Below, in pieces: positions 36,351 to 47,000 of a stretch of 47,491 nucleotides of DNA (position 1 is its first letter; every line of letters begins with the position of its first letter). Origin of the DNA: Oxalobacteraceae bacterium (GTDB lineage Bacteria > Pseudomonadota > Gammaproteobacteria > Burkholderiales > Burkholderiaceae_D); assembly GCA_023259175.1 (NCBI GenBank), contig JAHFQV010000019.1, positions 1 to 47,491 of the forward strand. The letters run 5' to 3'. The position numbers were made by a program, and so were the translations under genes. Under the pieces are notes generated by a model. It did no database searches. It was given only the letters and a program-made list of their open reading frames with translations, and was not told where the DNA came from.

Positions 36351-37559
36351 ATGATGACTTCAGCGATAGGTGGTTCTACAGCAGCAATCGAATTGGCAGG
36401 CATCGTTAAAGACCTGAAACATGTGACACCCATCGCAGCCAGTGAACGACAACAAAGGCGCGAAAAAGCAGCGCGACTGATGCAAGAGCAAGGCATTGCT
36501 GCCTTGGTGCTCACAGCTAGCACCAGCCTCTATTATTTTGCAGGTTTGTCTTGGTATCAAAGTGAACGCTTGGTCGGCGCGGTATTAACCCGTGAAGGCA
36601 AACTGATTTTCGTCAGTCCTGCATTTGAAGAATCAAAAGTACGTGAAACGGTAGGTGAGCAAGTTGCCGTGCGATTGTGGGAGGAAGACGAGAATCCCTA
36701 CGACTTAGTCGCGCAGATATTGCAAGATGAAGGTCTCTCTTCGGGTGCGATCGCGTTGGATGAGGTCGCCCCGTTTTTTATTGCAGAAGGTTTGCGACTT
36801 GCCTTCAAAGGCCGTGGTTTAATCAATGGCATGGCGGTGAGTGCGCCATGCCGCATGCACAAATCAGCCAATGAAATTGCTTTAATGCAGGCCGCGAAAA
36901 ATATCACGATTGATGTACAACAGCGTGCCGCCCGCATTTTGCGTGAAGGGATTTCCTCCTTTGAAGTCGCGGATTTCATCAATCAAGCACACCGCGCACA
37001 TGGCGGCAGTAGCTCGACATTTTGCATCGTTAGTTTTGGCGCGCCGACGGCCATACCGCATGGCCCCGATGGTGCGCAGTATTTGCGAGATGGCGATATG
37101 GTTTTGATTGATACCGGTTGCATGGTCGAACGCTACCACTCCGATATCACGCGTAGCTATGTATTTGGAAAACCAACACCGCGTCAAAGAACGATGTGGG
37201 ATTTGGAAAAGGCAGCACAAGCGGCGGCTTTTGAAACCGCCCAGTTGGGTGTGCCTTGTGAGCAGGTCGATGCTGCGGCGCGAAGGGTGATCGAAGCGGC
37301 CGGTTTAGGCCCCGGTTATAAAACCCCCGGCTTGCCGCACCGCACGGGTCACGGCATTGGACTTGATATTCACGAGTGGACTTATCTGGTTAAGGGCAAT
37401 CGCACGCCGCTGGCGACTGGTATGTGCTTTAGCAATGAACCGATGATCTGTATCGATGGTGAATTTGGAATACGCCTAGAGGATCATTTCTACATGACAG
37501 AGCATGGCCCGAAATGGTTTACAGGACCAAGTTTTGCGGTCGATGCACCATTTGCCTAG
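36351..37559 (+). CDS. M24-family metallopeptidase (Xaa-Pro aminopeptidase-like)
   Basis: A 402-residue pita-bread protein with an N-terminal creatinase-type domain (RREKAARLMQEQGIAALVLTASTSLYYFAGLSW) and a C-terminal catalytic domain. All five metal ligands are visible: Asp in VLIDTGC, Asp in HSDITRSYV, His in HRTGHGIGLDIHE, Glu in SNEPMICI, and Glu in RLEDHFYMT. Family members remove N-terminal residues before proline or act on dipeptides; creatinase activity is less likely. AAAAGGG precedes tandem ATG codons at 36351 and 36354. A strong hairpin follows. Confidence 0.92.
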   Translation: MMTSAIGGSTAAIELAGIVKDLKHVTPIAASERQQRREKAARLMQEQGIAALVLTASTSLYYFAGLSWYQSERLVGAVLTREGKLIFVSPAFEESKVRETVGEQVAVRLWEEDENPYDLVAQILQDEGLSSGAIALDEVAPFFIAEGLRLAFKGRGLINGMAVSAPCRMHKSANEIALMQAAKNITIDVQQRAARILREGISSFEVADFINQAHRAHGGSSSTFCIVSFGAPTAIPHGPDGAQYLRDGDMVLIDTGCMVERYHSDITRSYVFGKPTPRQRTMWDLEKAAQAAAFETAQLGVPCEQVDAAARRVIEAAGLGPGYKTPGLPHRTGHGIGLDIHEWTYLVKGNRTPLATGMCFSNEPMICIDGEFGIRLEDHFYMTEHGPKWFTGPSFAVDAPFA

Positions 37560-37566
37560 TTTGACC

Positions 37567-37599
37567 GACAATCGTCCCAAACCTAAAGGGACGATTGTC
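37567..37599. terminator. Hairpin between the convergent M24 and S41 peptidase genes
   Basis: A perfect 12-bp stem (37567-37578 with 37588-37599) with a 9-nt loop. T-rich sequence (TTACTTGTTT) follows on the plus strand, so it most likely ends the M24 transcript and may stop the opposite one too. Confidence 0.75.
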
Positions 37600-37624
37600 T
37601 TACTTGTTTGAGCAGCTTGAGCGT

Positions 37625-39637
37625 CTAGTTTGTTACCTTCACAATCCGTTTCGTATTCCACAGTTCGCGTGGCCCGCCGTCGGTGCCGACGATGGCGATT
37701 TGATAGCTATCGTTAACCGCTTTCGCTGGTAATTCTAAGGCAACGGTGCGTTTGGAATTATAGATGCCGACGTAGCTGCGTTTGTACAGCACGTTATTGA
37801 CATAGACGTTGACGTTTTCAGTGTCAGAAATTTCCAAACTCAAGCTGCGCGTCGTTTGTGGAATGCTCAGTACATTTCCTACGGGTGTTAGGAATCGATA
37901 GCCCGAAGTCGATGTTGGCATCGCTAATAGCTTTTTGGCGATTTGATTAAATTGTGTTTGGTCGCCATTGCTCAAATCGCTCACATCACGCGGAACCTGA
38001 ATATCAGCTAGGCAGCCGTGATCTTCAATCAGTGCATTGACGTTGTAGCCAGCCCGCACGGTTTGGCGCCAAGACACGCGCATGGAAACGCCATCGGGTA
38101 AGGGTTTGAAAATTTGCGGCGCGAAGTAAGCAAAAAAATCTTGTTCCAACACGTTTGCACCACCCGCACCAGTGCTTCGGTCTTCACCAAAAATTGTGGC
38201 TGCGGCATTGTCTTGCATCGAACAGGTAAATAAATCGGTCGCTGAAAAACTACGTGCATTGGCCAACACACCGATTGGTTTGTAGTACATTTGCCCCAAG
38301 CTATTGGCATCATCCGGTGAGGTAAAGATGCCGGTTTTGCTGTAGGTATTTTGGGTGCTATGGGCTTTTGTAATGAGGTCTACCCAGTTAGGCCAATACT
38401 GTTTGAAAATGTCTTGATTCAATACCTCGAAATTGGTGCCTGAATTTAAGAGTCGCGCAGTATTGGTGAGCGCCCGCCCAGGCATAAATAATTGTGGCAA
38501 TTTATCGGCATAGACAATACTGCCGCCACCGTTATTGCGTACATCAATGACTAACGCATCGGTGCTAGCGAGTTGGTTGCGCAGAAGCGTGGCGATAATG
38601 CTCAAGGCACCATTGTCGTTGACTTTGCTGGGGACGAAAGAACTGATGCTGATGTAGCCAACTTTTTTACTATCCTGATTGACGATGGCCCATTTGATGG
38701 AAGGCTCAGGAGTCGCCTGTTTGGCGATGGCACTATTATCTTCTACCAAATTTTGCTGGAGAAATTGATTGTAGCGTTCTTGGGTTTGCTCATTACTCAT
38801 CGCTACCGCATTGAGGTCGGGTGTGCTGGTGCGTGCTGATGCAGTCGACGTGCTTGGGCTTAGTTTGCTGTCGTCATATTGGCTTAACCAAGGAATGGTG
38901 ATGCTATAGATTTCGCCGTTGCTCGCTGCTTTCAGTTTCAAGGTAATGCTATCTTTGGTGGGCGGTAAAGACGAGGCTTGCGAGCTAAACGTCATGTACT
39001 GGATCGCGCGTGAAAAGCCGCCATACAAATTCGCACCATTGCCATTAATCGTCGCATTCGATACCGCTTGCTTGATCGGCAGGCCATCATATTCAAGCAC
39101 TAAATCGCCAATTTGTGGCTTGCGTTGCGTTGGGAAAAATACGTCAAAAAAGACCTTGTAGACATTGTTGATGCGGACTTCATTTGCATCGGCTGTCGAG
39201 GATGTGCGTGCAAAATTGAATGGCAAGAAGCTGATAAACGCCGCGTGTGGTAAGGGGAAATTGTAATTCAAATGAAGATCACGCTGACTTACAAAAATAT
39301 TGCTGAGATTGGCATGCAATTGCGCAGTGCTCAGGCGGTCGATGTTGTCCACGGTTTTTTGTACCGTCGCAGCCGGGTCTACGTGGCCGGAGAAATTAGG
39401 ATTGGTGCCGTAGAATTCATTTTTTTCATAACGATTTACGTATAAATCCCGCAGCAGGAATTGCGCCTGTTGCGCTAACAAGAGTTTGTCAGTTCGGGTG
39501 AGTTCATTAAATTTGATTAAGGGACGAACATTGGATAAGTAATTCGTCTTAATTTCAGCTTGGGCATTGCTAGCGGCTAAAGCGCCGATGAGTGCAGCGC
39601 TGCATAAGCTAAGTTGAAACAGGGGATTTACGTGCAT
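37625..39637 (-). CDS. Exported S41-family serine peptidase
   Basis: From the ATG at 39635-39637 (GGAGA upstream) the product has 670 residues with a signal peptide (FQLSLCSAALIGALAASNAQA). The S41 core is visible: WAIVNQDSKKVGYISISSF, then LVIDVRNNGGGSIVYADKLPQLF, and ANARSFSATDLFTCSMQDN in which Ser465 is the likely nucleophile. The following GEDRSTGAGGAN is the expected glycine-rich segment. A PDZ-like stretch (QIGDLVLEYDGLPI) precedes it. A small beta domain with IPQTTRSLSLEISDTENVNVYVNNVLYK ends the protein. Likely periplasmic or secreted. The Lys of the Ctp Ser/Lys dyad was not identified, so the subgroup is open. Confidence 0.88.
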   Translation of the reverse strand: MHVNPLFQLSLCSAALIGALAASNAQAEIKTNYLSNVRPLIKFNELTRTDKLLLAQQAQFLLRDLYVNRYEKNEFYGTNPNFSGHVDPAATVQKTVDNIDRLSTAQLHANLSNIFVSQRDLHLNYNFPLPHAAFISFLPFNFARTSSTADANEVRINNVYKVFFDVFFPTQRKPQIGDLVLEYDGLPIKQAVSNATINGNGANLYGGFSRAIQYMTFSSQASSLPPTKDSITLKLKAASNGEIYSITIPWLSQYDDSKLSPSTSTASARTSTPDLNAVAMSNEQTQERYNQFLQQNLVEDNSAIAKQATPEPSIKWAIVNQDSKKVGYISISSFVPSKVNDNGALSIIATLLRNQLASTDALVIDVRNNGGGSIVYADKLPQLFMPGRALTNTARLLNSGTNFEVLNQDIFKQYWPNWVDLITKAHSTQNTYSKTGIFTSPDDANSLGQMYYKPIGVLANARSFSATDLFTCSMQDNAAATIFGEDRSTGAGGANVLEQDFFAYFAPQIFKPLPDGVSMRVSWRQTVRAGYNVNALIEDHGCLADIQVPRDVSDLSNGDQTQFNQIAKKLLAMPTSTSGYRFLTPVGNVLSIPQTTRSLSLEISDTENVNVYVNNVLYKRSYVGIYNSKRTVALELPAKAVNDSYQIAIVGTDGGPRELWNTKRIVKVTN

Positions 39638-40400
39638 TTTGATTCTCCAGGCTTGTTGTAAGCTCGCATCCACGCTTTTTCGTGGTGCAGCTTATTTTTA
39701 AGAGATAGGGATGGAGTCCAGTGGTTTGGGCTCATGCAAAATCTCAATATTGTTAATTTTTACTACTGAAATGTAATTTCAGGATCGCAAGTATCGATGC
39801 GCAATTGGGGCACTGTCAATGACTTAATTTTTTTAAAAAAATAATAAAAATATTGTTTTGTTTAGACTGATTTTAGGGTAGTTAAAGTGGTATTAAATTC
39901 TTTGTGGTGAGCTTGTAAGCCACTTTTTGGGAAGGGTGGGAAATCGCCTTAAATTTCAGGGTTTTTTTTCGTGAGCGCTGATACCAGTGGGGAACTTGGT
40001 TTTGCTGAGTTTGCAGAAACTACGAAAAGATGATCATTTTGTTTATAGAACTGTCGCAAGGCAGTCGTGCTACTTGTTGTTTTATTGGGAAAATATCGAT
40101 TGGAAATCAATACGCGCATCACTTCGCTATCCGCGCTTTTTGAAGTCTTCGTCTGGCTAGGGACGCGTTCAAGCCGCGTATTTGTTGTTTTGTCGCATTT
40201 GTGTTTGATGAGTCTCTTGGAATGGTTATGCTGGACACTCTTAACTCACACAGGGTTTACCAAAAATAGCGCTGGCTAGAGTTTGTCCTCGAATGCTTGA
40301 GTCGGGGGGAGGTGCCCAAGACAGTACCGTAGTACGTCAAGGCGAACTCAATAAGGTCCGCGTCTGTTTTCCGAAAGCCCTATCACATTGAAGGCTTCCT
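39638..40400. other. Long AT-rich intergenic region between two divergent exported enzymes
   Basis: About 760 bp with no convincing gene. Present are a CTGAAAT/ATTTCAG hairpin (39766-39782), an A/T-rich stretch near 39820-39865, and a GTGGTGAGCTTGTAAGCCAC-like imperfect repeat near 39903. A 70-codon frame at 40067-40279 has weak hydrophobic character and no ribosome-binding site. Promoters for both flanking genes must be here. AAGG lies seven bases before the ATG at 40401. Confidence 0.5.
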
Positions 40401-42104
40401 ATGCGCCAGCTTAACCCCGTTTATATTGCCGTTCTCATGCTGCTGCAATCGCTTAGCAGCTACGCACAAACTGCACCCCTCATCGCGCAATCAAAGCAAG
40501 AAATCGCGCCTCAGAATTTGGCGCAGCAAATGGATCAAATGGCGGCTTCCTATTACAATAATACTGAGCCAGGCGCGACGGTGATAGTAAGCAAAGGAGG
40601 TCAAACGCTATTTCGCAAAGCCTATGGTATGGCCGACATGCACGCTAAACGCGCGATGCGGCCGGAGGATGTGATGCGCTTGGGTTCGATTACCAAACAG
40701 TTCACTGCAGTGAGTATTTTGATGTTGGTGGACGAGGGGAAATTGGCGCTGAGCGATACGGTGCAGAGTGTCTTTTCCGACTACCCAGAGAGCGGGAAAA
40801 AAATCACGATAGAACACTTGTTGACCCACACCTCGGGTATTCCCAGCTATACCAGCAAGCCGGGATTTTCTGCGATGGTAGCGAAGGATGTCAGTGTTGC
40901 GGAGATGGTCGCAAGCTTTAAAAACGACGCTTTGGAGTTTGAGCCTGGCAGCCGCTATCAATACAGTAATTCCGGCTATTTCCTTCTAGGTGCCATCATC
41001 GAAAAAATAAGTGGTGAGAGCTACGCAAAATTCATTGAGAAGCGTTTGTTTTTACCTCTAGGAATGAAACAGACTGCCTACGAAGGATATGAGCGTAGCG
41101 AGCAAACACAGGCGGTGGGGCATACCGCGAATGCGACTGGATTTGAAGCAAGCAAAGCCATTAGTATGAGTCTGCCTTACGCCGCAGGTTCTTTACGTTC
41201 GACCGTCGATGATCTGGTGAAGTGGGATGCCGCGATCAGTGCAGGAATGCTGTTAAAGCCAGCAACTTGGAAGCGGGCCTTTAGCGATTATGTGATGAGC
41301 AATGGGCAGGGCGCGCATTATGGCTATGGCTGGAGCTTGGGGCAATTAGAGGGTAGTCCGATGATCGCGCATGGTGGTGGTATTAATGGTTTCTCGACCT
41401 TTGCTTTACGTTTGCCCAATGAAAAAATCTATGTCGCTGTACTCACCAATTCGGATAGTGGAATCGCGCGTCCAGAGGTGTTGGCAAGCCGTTTAGCCGC
41501 TAGCGCAATAGGTAAAACGATTCCAGAATTTAGCCCGCTCAAGCTAGATGAAAAAGTACTCGATCAATTTGTCGGCGTATATAAAATCGATGGCGATAAT
41601 CGGCGCATGTTTGTTCGTGAGGGCGATAAATTGATCATGACACGCACCAATGGTCCGCGCACAGTGTTGCAGGCGTATGCGCCGAATGCGTTTTTTGTTG
41701 ATCGCCAGTCTTTATTGCGAGTTGAATTTAAGCGCAATGAAAAAGGGGAAGTGAGTGACGCGCTTGTGCATCAAAACGGAAGCTCGATTAGTCACCCGCG
41801 CACTACTGAGGCCTTACCTGCAGCACCTGTGACAGTCAAAATTTCGAACGAGCTGTTTGATCGCTATGTTGGGAAGTATCAAATCGCCCCCAATTTTATA
41901 TTAGAGCTTAGCCGCGATGGTGATCGTTTTCTGACACAGGCAACTGGTCAAGCCAGTGTGGAGATTGTCGCATTGTCCGAGACTACGTTTCTCGCGGCGA
42001 GCATCCCGGCTCAATTGCGTTTTGATCGAGATCTTGAAGGTAAAGTGACTCAAGTAGTTTTGCTGCAAGGCGGGCGTGAAGTACCCGCTAAACGGATACC
42101 CTAA
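40401..42104 (+). CDS. Exported serine hydrolase, beta-lactamase class C/esterase family
   Basis: The 567-residue protein has a signal peptide (VYIAVLMLLQSLSSYAQT) and a beta-lactamase-type domain with the three expected motifs: S96-ITK (nucleophile and general base), Y188-SN and H324-GGG in place of KTG. Such proteins are usually esterases, D-amino-acid peptidases or penicillin-binding-like enzymes rather than resistance enzymes. After about residue 380 come two related beta regions (LDQFVGVYKIDGDNRRMF; FDRYVGKYQIAPNFILEL), each beginning with the VGxY motif common to C-terminal DUF3471-like domains. Periplasmic location is inferred. Confidence 0.92.
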   Translation: MRQLNPVYIAVLMLLQSLSSYAQTAPLIAQSKQEIAPQNLAQQMDQMAASYYNNTEPGATVIVSKGGQTLFRKAYGMADMHAKRAMRPEDVMRLGSITKQFTAVSILMLVDEGKLALSDTVQSVFSDYPESGKKITIEHLLTHTSGIPSYTSKPGFSAMVAKDVSVAEMVASFKNDALEFEPGSRYQYSNSGYFLLGAIIEKISGESYAKFIEKRLFLPLGMKQTAYEGYERSEQTQAVGHTANATGFEASKAISMSLPYAAGSLRSTVDDLVKWDAAISAGMLLKPATWKRAFSDYVMSNGQGAHYGYGWSLGQLEGSPMIAHGGGINGFSTFALRLPNEKIYVAVLTNSDSGIARPEVLASRLAASAIGKTIPEFSPLKLDEKVLDQFVGVYKIDGDNRRMFVREGDKLIMTRTNGPRTVLQAYAPNAFFVDRQSLLRVEFKRNEKGEVSDALVHQNGSSISHPRTTEALPAAPVTVKISNELFDRYVGKYQIAPNFILELSRDGDRFLTQATGQASVEIVALSETTFLAASIPAQLRFDRDLEGKVTQVVLLQGGREVPAKRIP

Positions 42105-42281
42105 GTCGATATTTTTTTGTTAGAGGTGCTTCGAAACGCTGCCTTGCAAACTCATCTGCGCTTCCCAAATCAATCGCCGTTTCTAGGATGATTTCGCTGT
42201 GCGCTGGTGACACAAGTTGTGTATCCCGCTGATTGGGTGGGTGGATTGGATGAGACCTTGTCGTACAATGACTGACCATGC
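42105..42281. other. Intergenic, no feature seen
   Basis: Sequence between the serine hydrolase stop and the composite repeat at 42282. No gene or clear terminator was recognised. Confidence 0.4.
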
Positions 42282-42490
42282 GGCGCAATGCATTGCGCCC
42301 TACGCGCTAAAATTGGCGTAGGGCGGGTGCAACCCGCGTTGTAAATCAACTCTCAACGATTTATCGTTCAAACATGCTTTTGCCCATCAATTCACCACCT
42401 CGATCAATTTTAAATTCTGGCGGCGCGGGTTTCACCCGCCCTACTTGCTACTTGCTAGAGTAAGCCACGTAGGGCGCAATGCATTGCGCC
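42282..42490. repeat. Nested composite of four GTAGGG-family palindromes
   Basis: The outer pair is GGCGCAATGCATTGCGCC at 42282-42299 followed by CTAC, and CGTAGGGCGCAATG... with the same palindrome at 42473-42490, in opposite orientation. The inner pair is GCGGGT-GCA-ACCCGC at 42323-42337 after GTAGG, and GCGGGT-TTC-ACCCGC at 42425-42439 before CCTAC, also opposed. About 85 bp of AT-rich sequence sits in the centre. The layout resembles a miniature inverted-repeat element with another inside. Confidence 0.85.
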
Positions 42491-42581
42491 GAACGAATTG
42501 ATACACTCGCCCATCCTTAAACGACAACCTAAAAACAGCAATTGATTGCTCAATATCGTCTATAAGCGCCCACTTTTTCAG

Positions 42582-43703
42582 CTAGTACAGCAGAAAATAA
42601 ACACCGACACCGAGCGCAAGCAAATTAGTGCTAGGGATGAGGAATCGATCGCGCCACTGCGTTTTAAAAGACGCGTGAAAAAAGCCTGGTAAGTATCTTT
42701 GCGTTGCCATGTAAAAAAGGCTGAGCGAACTGAGAAAAAAGAGCTGTCCGATTTCTATGCCGGCATTAAATCCAAGCAAACTCCAAACTCGATACTGTGT
42801 ATTGAGACCGATGGCGCTCAGGCTAGCAGCGAATCCTAAGCCATGCAGTAGGCCGAAAGAAAATACGACGAACAGACGCCAGCGCGTCTTCTGTTTTCCT
42901 GGCCAGCGTTGGATCAATAAATTCAGGCAAGCCATGATGATGATGCTGATCGCAATCGCGCTTTCTATCCATCGTGGATTGAAGTGAACGAGTTCAAGTA
43001 AAGCCGCAATTAAGCTAAGGCTATGTGCCACGGTGAATGCACCCGTGAGTAATAGTCCTTGTCGCCAATTGTTGATGATGCAGAGTATCGTCAATAGGAA
43101 AGCCAAGTGATCCCAACCGCTCAGAATATGCTGCACACCAATGACGATGTAGTCCCCGAGTACTTGCCCGCTGCTGCGAAAGAAATGGTGTTGTGCATGC
43201 TGGGGTGTGAGCATGACGACTTCAGTTTCGTCTCCCCGTATCGCTTTCATGGTGAGCTGCATTTGATCAGGGCGGGTGCCGAAAAAAGTGCTGCGCAGAT
43301 GAAGTGCTTGCGGTTCTTTCGGGAAGGATATTTTAATTAGGGCGAGAAAACTCCATGTGCCCATATCCTCGCTATTTGCTATCTGTCCGCTATGGCTGGC
43401 ATCGCTCTCCGCATTAATCTGTATGAAATCAATATTGCCTTGCGTGTCTCCATCCCAGAGTTGGAGTCGTGCACTGACTTGTTCTGCGATGGCTTGTTGA
43501 TAAATTGAAGCTTCTTGGGTGGATAAACGGCCATCTCGATTTGCGTCGCCAATGGTCAGCCCAGAAGCGGGTAGGGCGACTGCCACAAAAGCCGATTTCC
43601 CCTGAATATTGATGCTGCCCTGTTGTGCTGGCATCAAATGCGCAAAGCAGAGCTGTGCGCAAGCTAAGCTGAGGACAAGGAATAGTGTGTGAAGTGGTTT
43701 CAT
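42582..43703 (-). CDS. HupE/UreJ-family membrane protein with exported N-terminal domain
   Basis: The 373-residue protein begins with a signal peptide (LFLVLSLACAQLCFA). The N-terminal soluble region of ~150 residues contains an EF-hand-like loop, D53-A-N-R-D-G-R-L-S-T-Q-E64. The membrane part carries the family motif IVIGVQHILSGWDHLAFLLTIL and later FGLLHGLGFAASL, with conserved His and Asp in helices. Six to seven helices follow. HupE/UreJ proteins are linked to nickel uptake for hydrogenase and urease, but the related long type with an N-terminal domain occurs without these enzymes, as here. The metal is unknown. No strong ribosome-binding site is seen. Confidence 0.85.
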   Translation of the reverse strand: MKPLHTLFLVLSLACAQLCFAHLMPAQQGSINIQGKSAFVAVALPASGLTIGDANRDGRLSTQEASIYQQAIAEQVSARLQLWDGDTQGNIDFIQINAESDASHSGQIANSEDMGTWSFLALIKISFPKEPQALHLRSTFFGTRPDQMQLTMKAIRGDETEVVMLTPQHAQHHFFRSSGQVLGDYIVIGVQHILSGWDHLAFLLTILCIINNWRQGLLLTGAFTVAHSLSLIAALLELVHFNPRWIESAIAISIIIMACLNLLIQRWPGKQKTRWRLFVVFSFGLLHGLGFAASLSAIGLNTQYRVWSLLGFNAGIEIGQLFFLSSLSLFYMATQRYLPGFFHASFKTQWRDRFLIPSTNLLALGVGVYFLLY

Positions 43704-44040
43704 AAAAAAGCTGTGAAAATTTTCTTGTTTTGCGAGTTAGGATGGGCTATACCAGTTCAAACGGGTCTGAAAATTTTGGCTAAAGCACGGCGCAACAATT
43801 GCAGCATCCGTTTTTGGAAGAACGATTCAGGCCTAGGATGCCAAAGCAATGTGTAGGAATAATGAATCGGATGCGTCAATTCAACCCATGATGTAAGCAA
43901 ATGTAAGTCTCTATTTTCTTCACATTTTCTTCATATTCAATCAGTAAAATTTATTGGAACAAAACTTGTGCTCTTTGCTCGTGGTGACGAGCTTGTGTAG
44001 TGCTTTTTCAATGATGAGAATGATGAAAATGAGGATTGAA
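43704..44040. other. Divergent intergenic region with a small hairpin
   Basis: About 340 bp. GCTCGT-GGTG-ACGAGC forms a perfect 6-bp stem at 43977-43992 in the expected leader of the lipoprotein gene, followed by a loose T tract (GTAGTGCTTTTT). An ORF could extend from 43954 into the lipoprotein, but the lipobox and AGGATT spacing favour the ATG at 44041. A candidate -10 TAAAAT at 43945 has no well-spaced -35. Confidence 0.4.
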
Positions 44041-47000
44041 ATGAAAAACAAGACACCTAATTTAGCATTCACTTTGCTCTGTTGCCTACCCCTATTATCT
44101 GGGTGTGGCGGCAGCACATCGTCGAATTTGCCGACCTTGTTAGCGGCAGCGCCAGCACCAGCACCCATTTCCAGCTCCGCCAGTTTTAAGTTTCCGCGCT
44201 CAAATTACAGTATCGTAAAAAATGCCAATCAGGTCACGGTGACCGATCTTGTGGGGAGTACCGGGACACAAAAATTCACCGATGCCAGTCAGCTCAATTT
44301 TAGTGATATGAGAATACACCTCGGGGTGGGTGATCTGGCGCAAAAAATTAGCGAGACTCAGCTGCAATCCATCATCGAGTTGTATATCGCCTTTTTTAAT
44401 CGCAGCCCGGATGCGGAAGGAATGGCTTATTGGATCGGTATGCTGTTAAACGGCACTAGCTTGGAAAAAATCGCGGAGAGTTTTTATGCGGCAGGCAAAC
44501 TCTATCCGCAACTTACCGGATATTCCGATGCCATGAGTGCGCAAGATTTTGTCCGCGTGATTTATAAAAATGTCTTAGGACGAACCGGTGCCAGCGCCCC
44601 CTCCGATAGCGAAGTGAACTATTGGGCGCAGGATTTGATATCGGGGCGCTCGACTAAAGCGTCGCTTATCAATGCTATGTTGGTTTCGGCTAGGACGTTT
44701 GCGAAAGACCCGACTTATGGCTGGGTGACAACGCTCTTGAATAATAAGCTCAATGTGGGGCGCTTTATCGCGGTGGAACAGGGTATTAGTTATTTGAGCG
44801 ATGATGAGAATATTACGAAATCGAGCGCCATTATGGCGGCGGTGAGTCAAACCGATACCAGTAAAGCCTTGTCATTAGTTGGCTGGGCTCAAGATGGATT
44901 TTCTTTGTTGGCCAGTCGAGCGGAACTCCCCACCGTGCTTGCATTGGGAAAAGGAGATGGGGTCTTGAGCATCGCGTTTCAAGCTGGACAAGTGCAAAGT
45001 GGCGCTAGTGGCGATATTGGTGTCATTGATGCCTATGTCGCCAACTGTAGCGGTGCCGGTAAGATGAGTACGGTTGCCGGTGCGGTAAGCCCTCTTTTGC
45101 TCTCAGGTCTGAGTAATGGTGTGCAGTACGTCTGCACCGTGAGCGCACGTAGCGGCGTGTTGATCGGCACTGCGTCGGCACCCGTTAGCGGAACGCCCTC
45201 AAGTTTCGCGCCGGTGAGCACTTTTGACGGCAGTATCGTGCTCGCTGCGCCTACCCAAGATGCGGTGACCGCCAATCTCTTATCAAACCAGGTCAAGCAA
45301 AACGTCGCCATTTCTTATGGACGCACTTCGGGTACCTACGAGAAAAAAACAGCAGTCAAAGAACTGCCGGCTGGCGTGCCGACTGAGATACTTATCGATG
45401 GGCTCGCAGCAGACGCAGCGTATTTTTATCGCTTACACTTTTTGAATAGCCAAAATGTGGAGCTCGCGACCAGTGCCGAATATCGTTTCCACACGGCGCG
45501 CGCGAGCGGTTCCAGTTTTAGCTTTACGATACAAGGCGACTCTCATCCTGAACGGGCGAATGAATTTAATAGCGCACTCTACCAGCGCACCTTGCAAACC
45601 GTGTCCGCCGATCAGGCCGATTTTCATATTAGTCTGGGGGATGATTTTAGCGTGGACATGTTAAATCCCGCGACCGTCACCCAGGCGCAAGTGATAGAAC
45701 GCTATAGCTTGCAGCGACCTTACTTGGGCTTGGTCGGACGCAACGCTGCGGTGTTTTTAGTCAATGGAAATCACGAGCAATCGGCCGGCTATTTATTAAA
45801 CGGAAGTGCGGATAATGTTGCGGTGTGGGCGCAAAATGCGCGCAATGCCTATTATTCTCAGCCCGAGCCCAATGCTTTTTACGGTGGTAATACGCAGAGC
45901 ATTCCGTATATTGGCCTACCACGCAATTACTATTCCTGGACTTGGGGTGATGCCTTATTTGTCGCCATCGATCCGTATTTACCTTCGCCGGTTCCACTTG
46001 CAACGATTTTTGGGAATGCCGCGCTCAACACTGACATCTGGGCAGTTACCCATGGTGATGCGCAGTACCAATGGTTAAAATCGACATTGGAACAGAGTAA
46101 GGCAAAATATAAATTCGTCTTTGCCCATCACGTCATGGGTGCGAACCGAGGCGGCGTCGAGATCGCCTCATTGGCAGAGTGGGGCGGCATGAATAAAAAT
46201 GGCGTGAATGAATTTAGCCAAAAGCGCGCTAACTGGAGTTTGCCAATACATCAGCTCATGGTGGCAAATAAAGTCACTGCTTTTTTTCAAGGGCATGATC
46301 ATGTGTGGGTGCGCCAACAGCTCGATGGCATTACCTATCAAACCCTATCAGAGCCGGCCAATCCGAATTACAACTACTCCGAATTTTCCTCTGCATTTTT
46401 ATCCGGCGATAAATTTCCCAACTCGGGCTATACGCGTGTCAATGTCTCAGCTACAAGCGTAAAAGTCGAGTATGTTCGCAGCTACCTAGCTGCCGATGAA
46501 GGGGTAGGAAAAGTGCACGGCAGCGTCGCTGCGAGTTACTTCCTAACGCCCACCAGTGCAGGGGGTGCGGTGAGTGGCACGAGCTCAACGCAAGGCGTGG
46601 GTTGCAACGTCAATTATTCTGGATTTAATAGTAGCGCCAAGGTGAACGCCAATAGCGTATATAGCTGGAGCTGCAACGACAGCAAACGCATCCTCACTGG
46701 TAACGGAATCCCCGATCATGCCGTGACCACTGGCAGCTTTGCCACCGCGATGTCTAGCCAATCGATCAATCAGAGCATGCCCATCGCCCCGGTGACATCG
46801 AGCAAAACAGCCACCACTATCATAGGCTATGCCACCAATAGCGTGAAGTTCGATCCTGCCACCGCCGGGTCTTGTACTTCGAGCGCGACCTCGACCATGA
46901 ATGGTGGTGGCTGTGTCATGGTGGGGGGGAGCGGCCCTTGGATATTAGAAGCCATAGGCGGCGCCTTTGTGTTTGGGACTGACGAGAGTAACGCCCATGT

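Noticed and set aside
40067-40279. 70-codon plus-strand frame in the long intergenic region
   Set aside because: Hydrophobic by AT-rich composition only, with no ribosome-binding site and no partner gene.
40401-42104. Serine hydrolase considered as an antibiotic-resistance beta-lactamase
   Set aside because: The third motif is HGGG rather than KTG and C-terminal VGxY domains are present, which fits the esterase/peptidase branch.
42282-42490. Composite palindromes considered as a CRISPR array
   Set aside because: Repeats alternate in orientation and differ in sequence, spacing is irregular and no cas gene is present.
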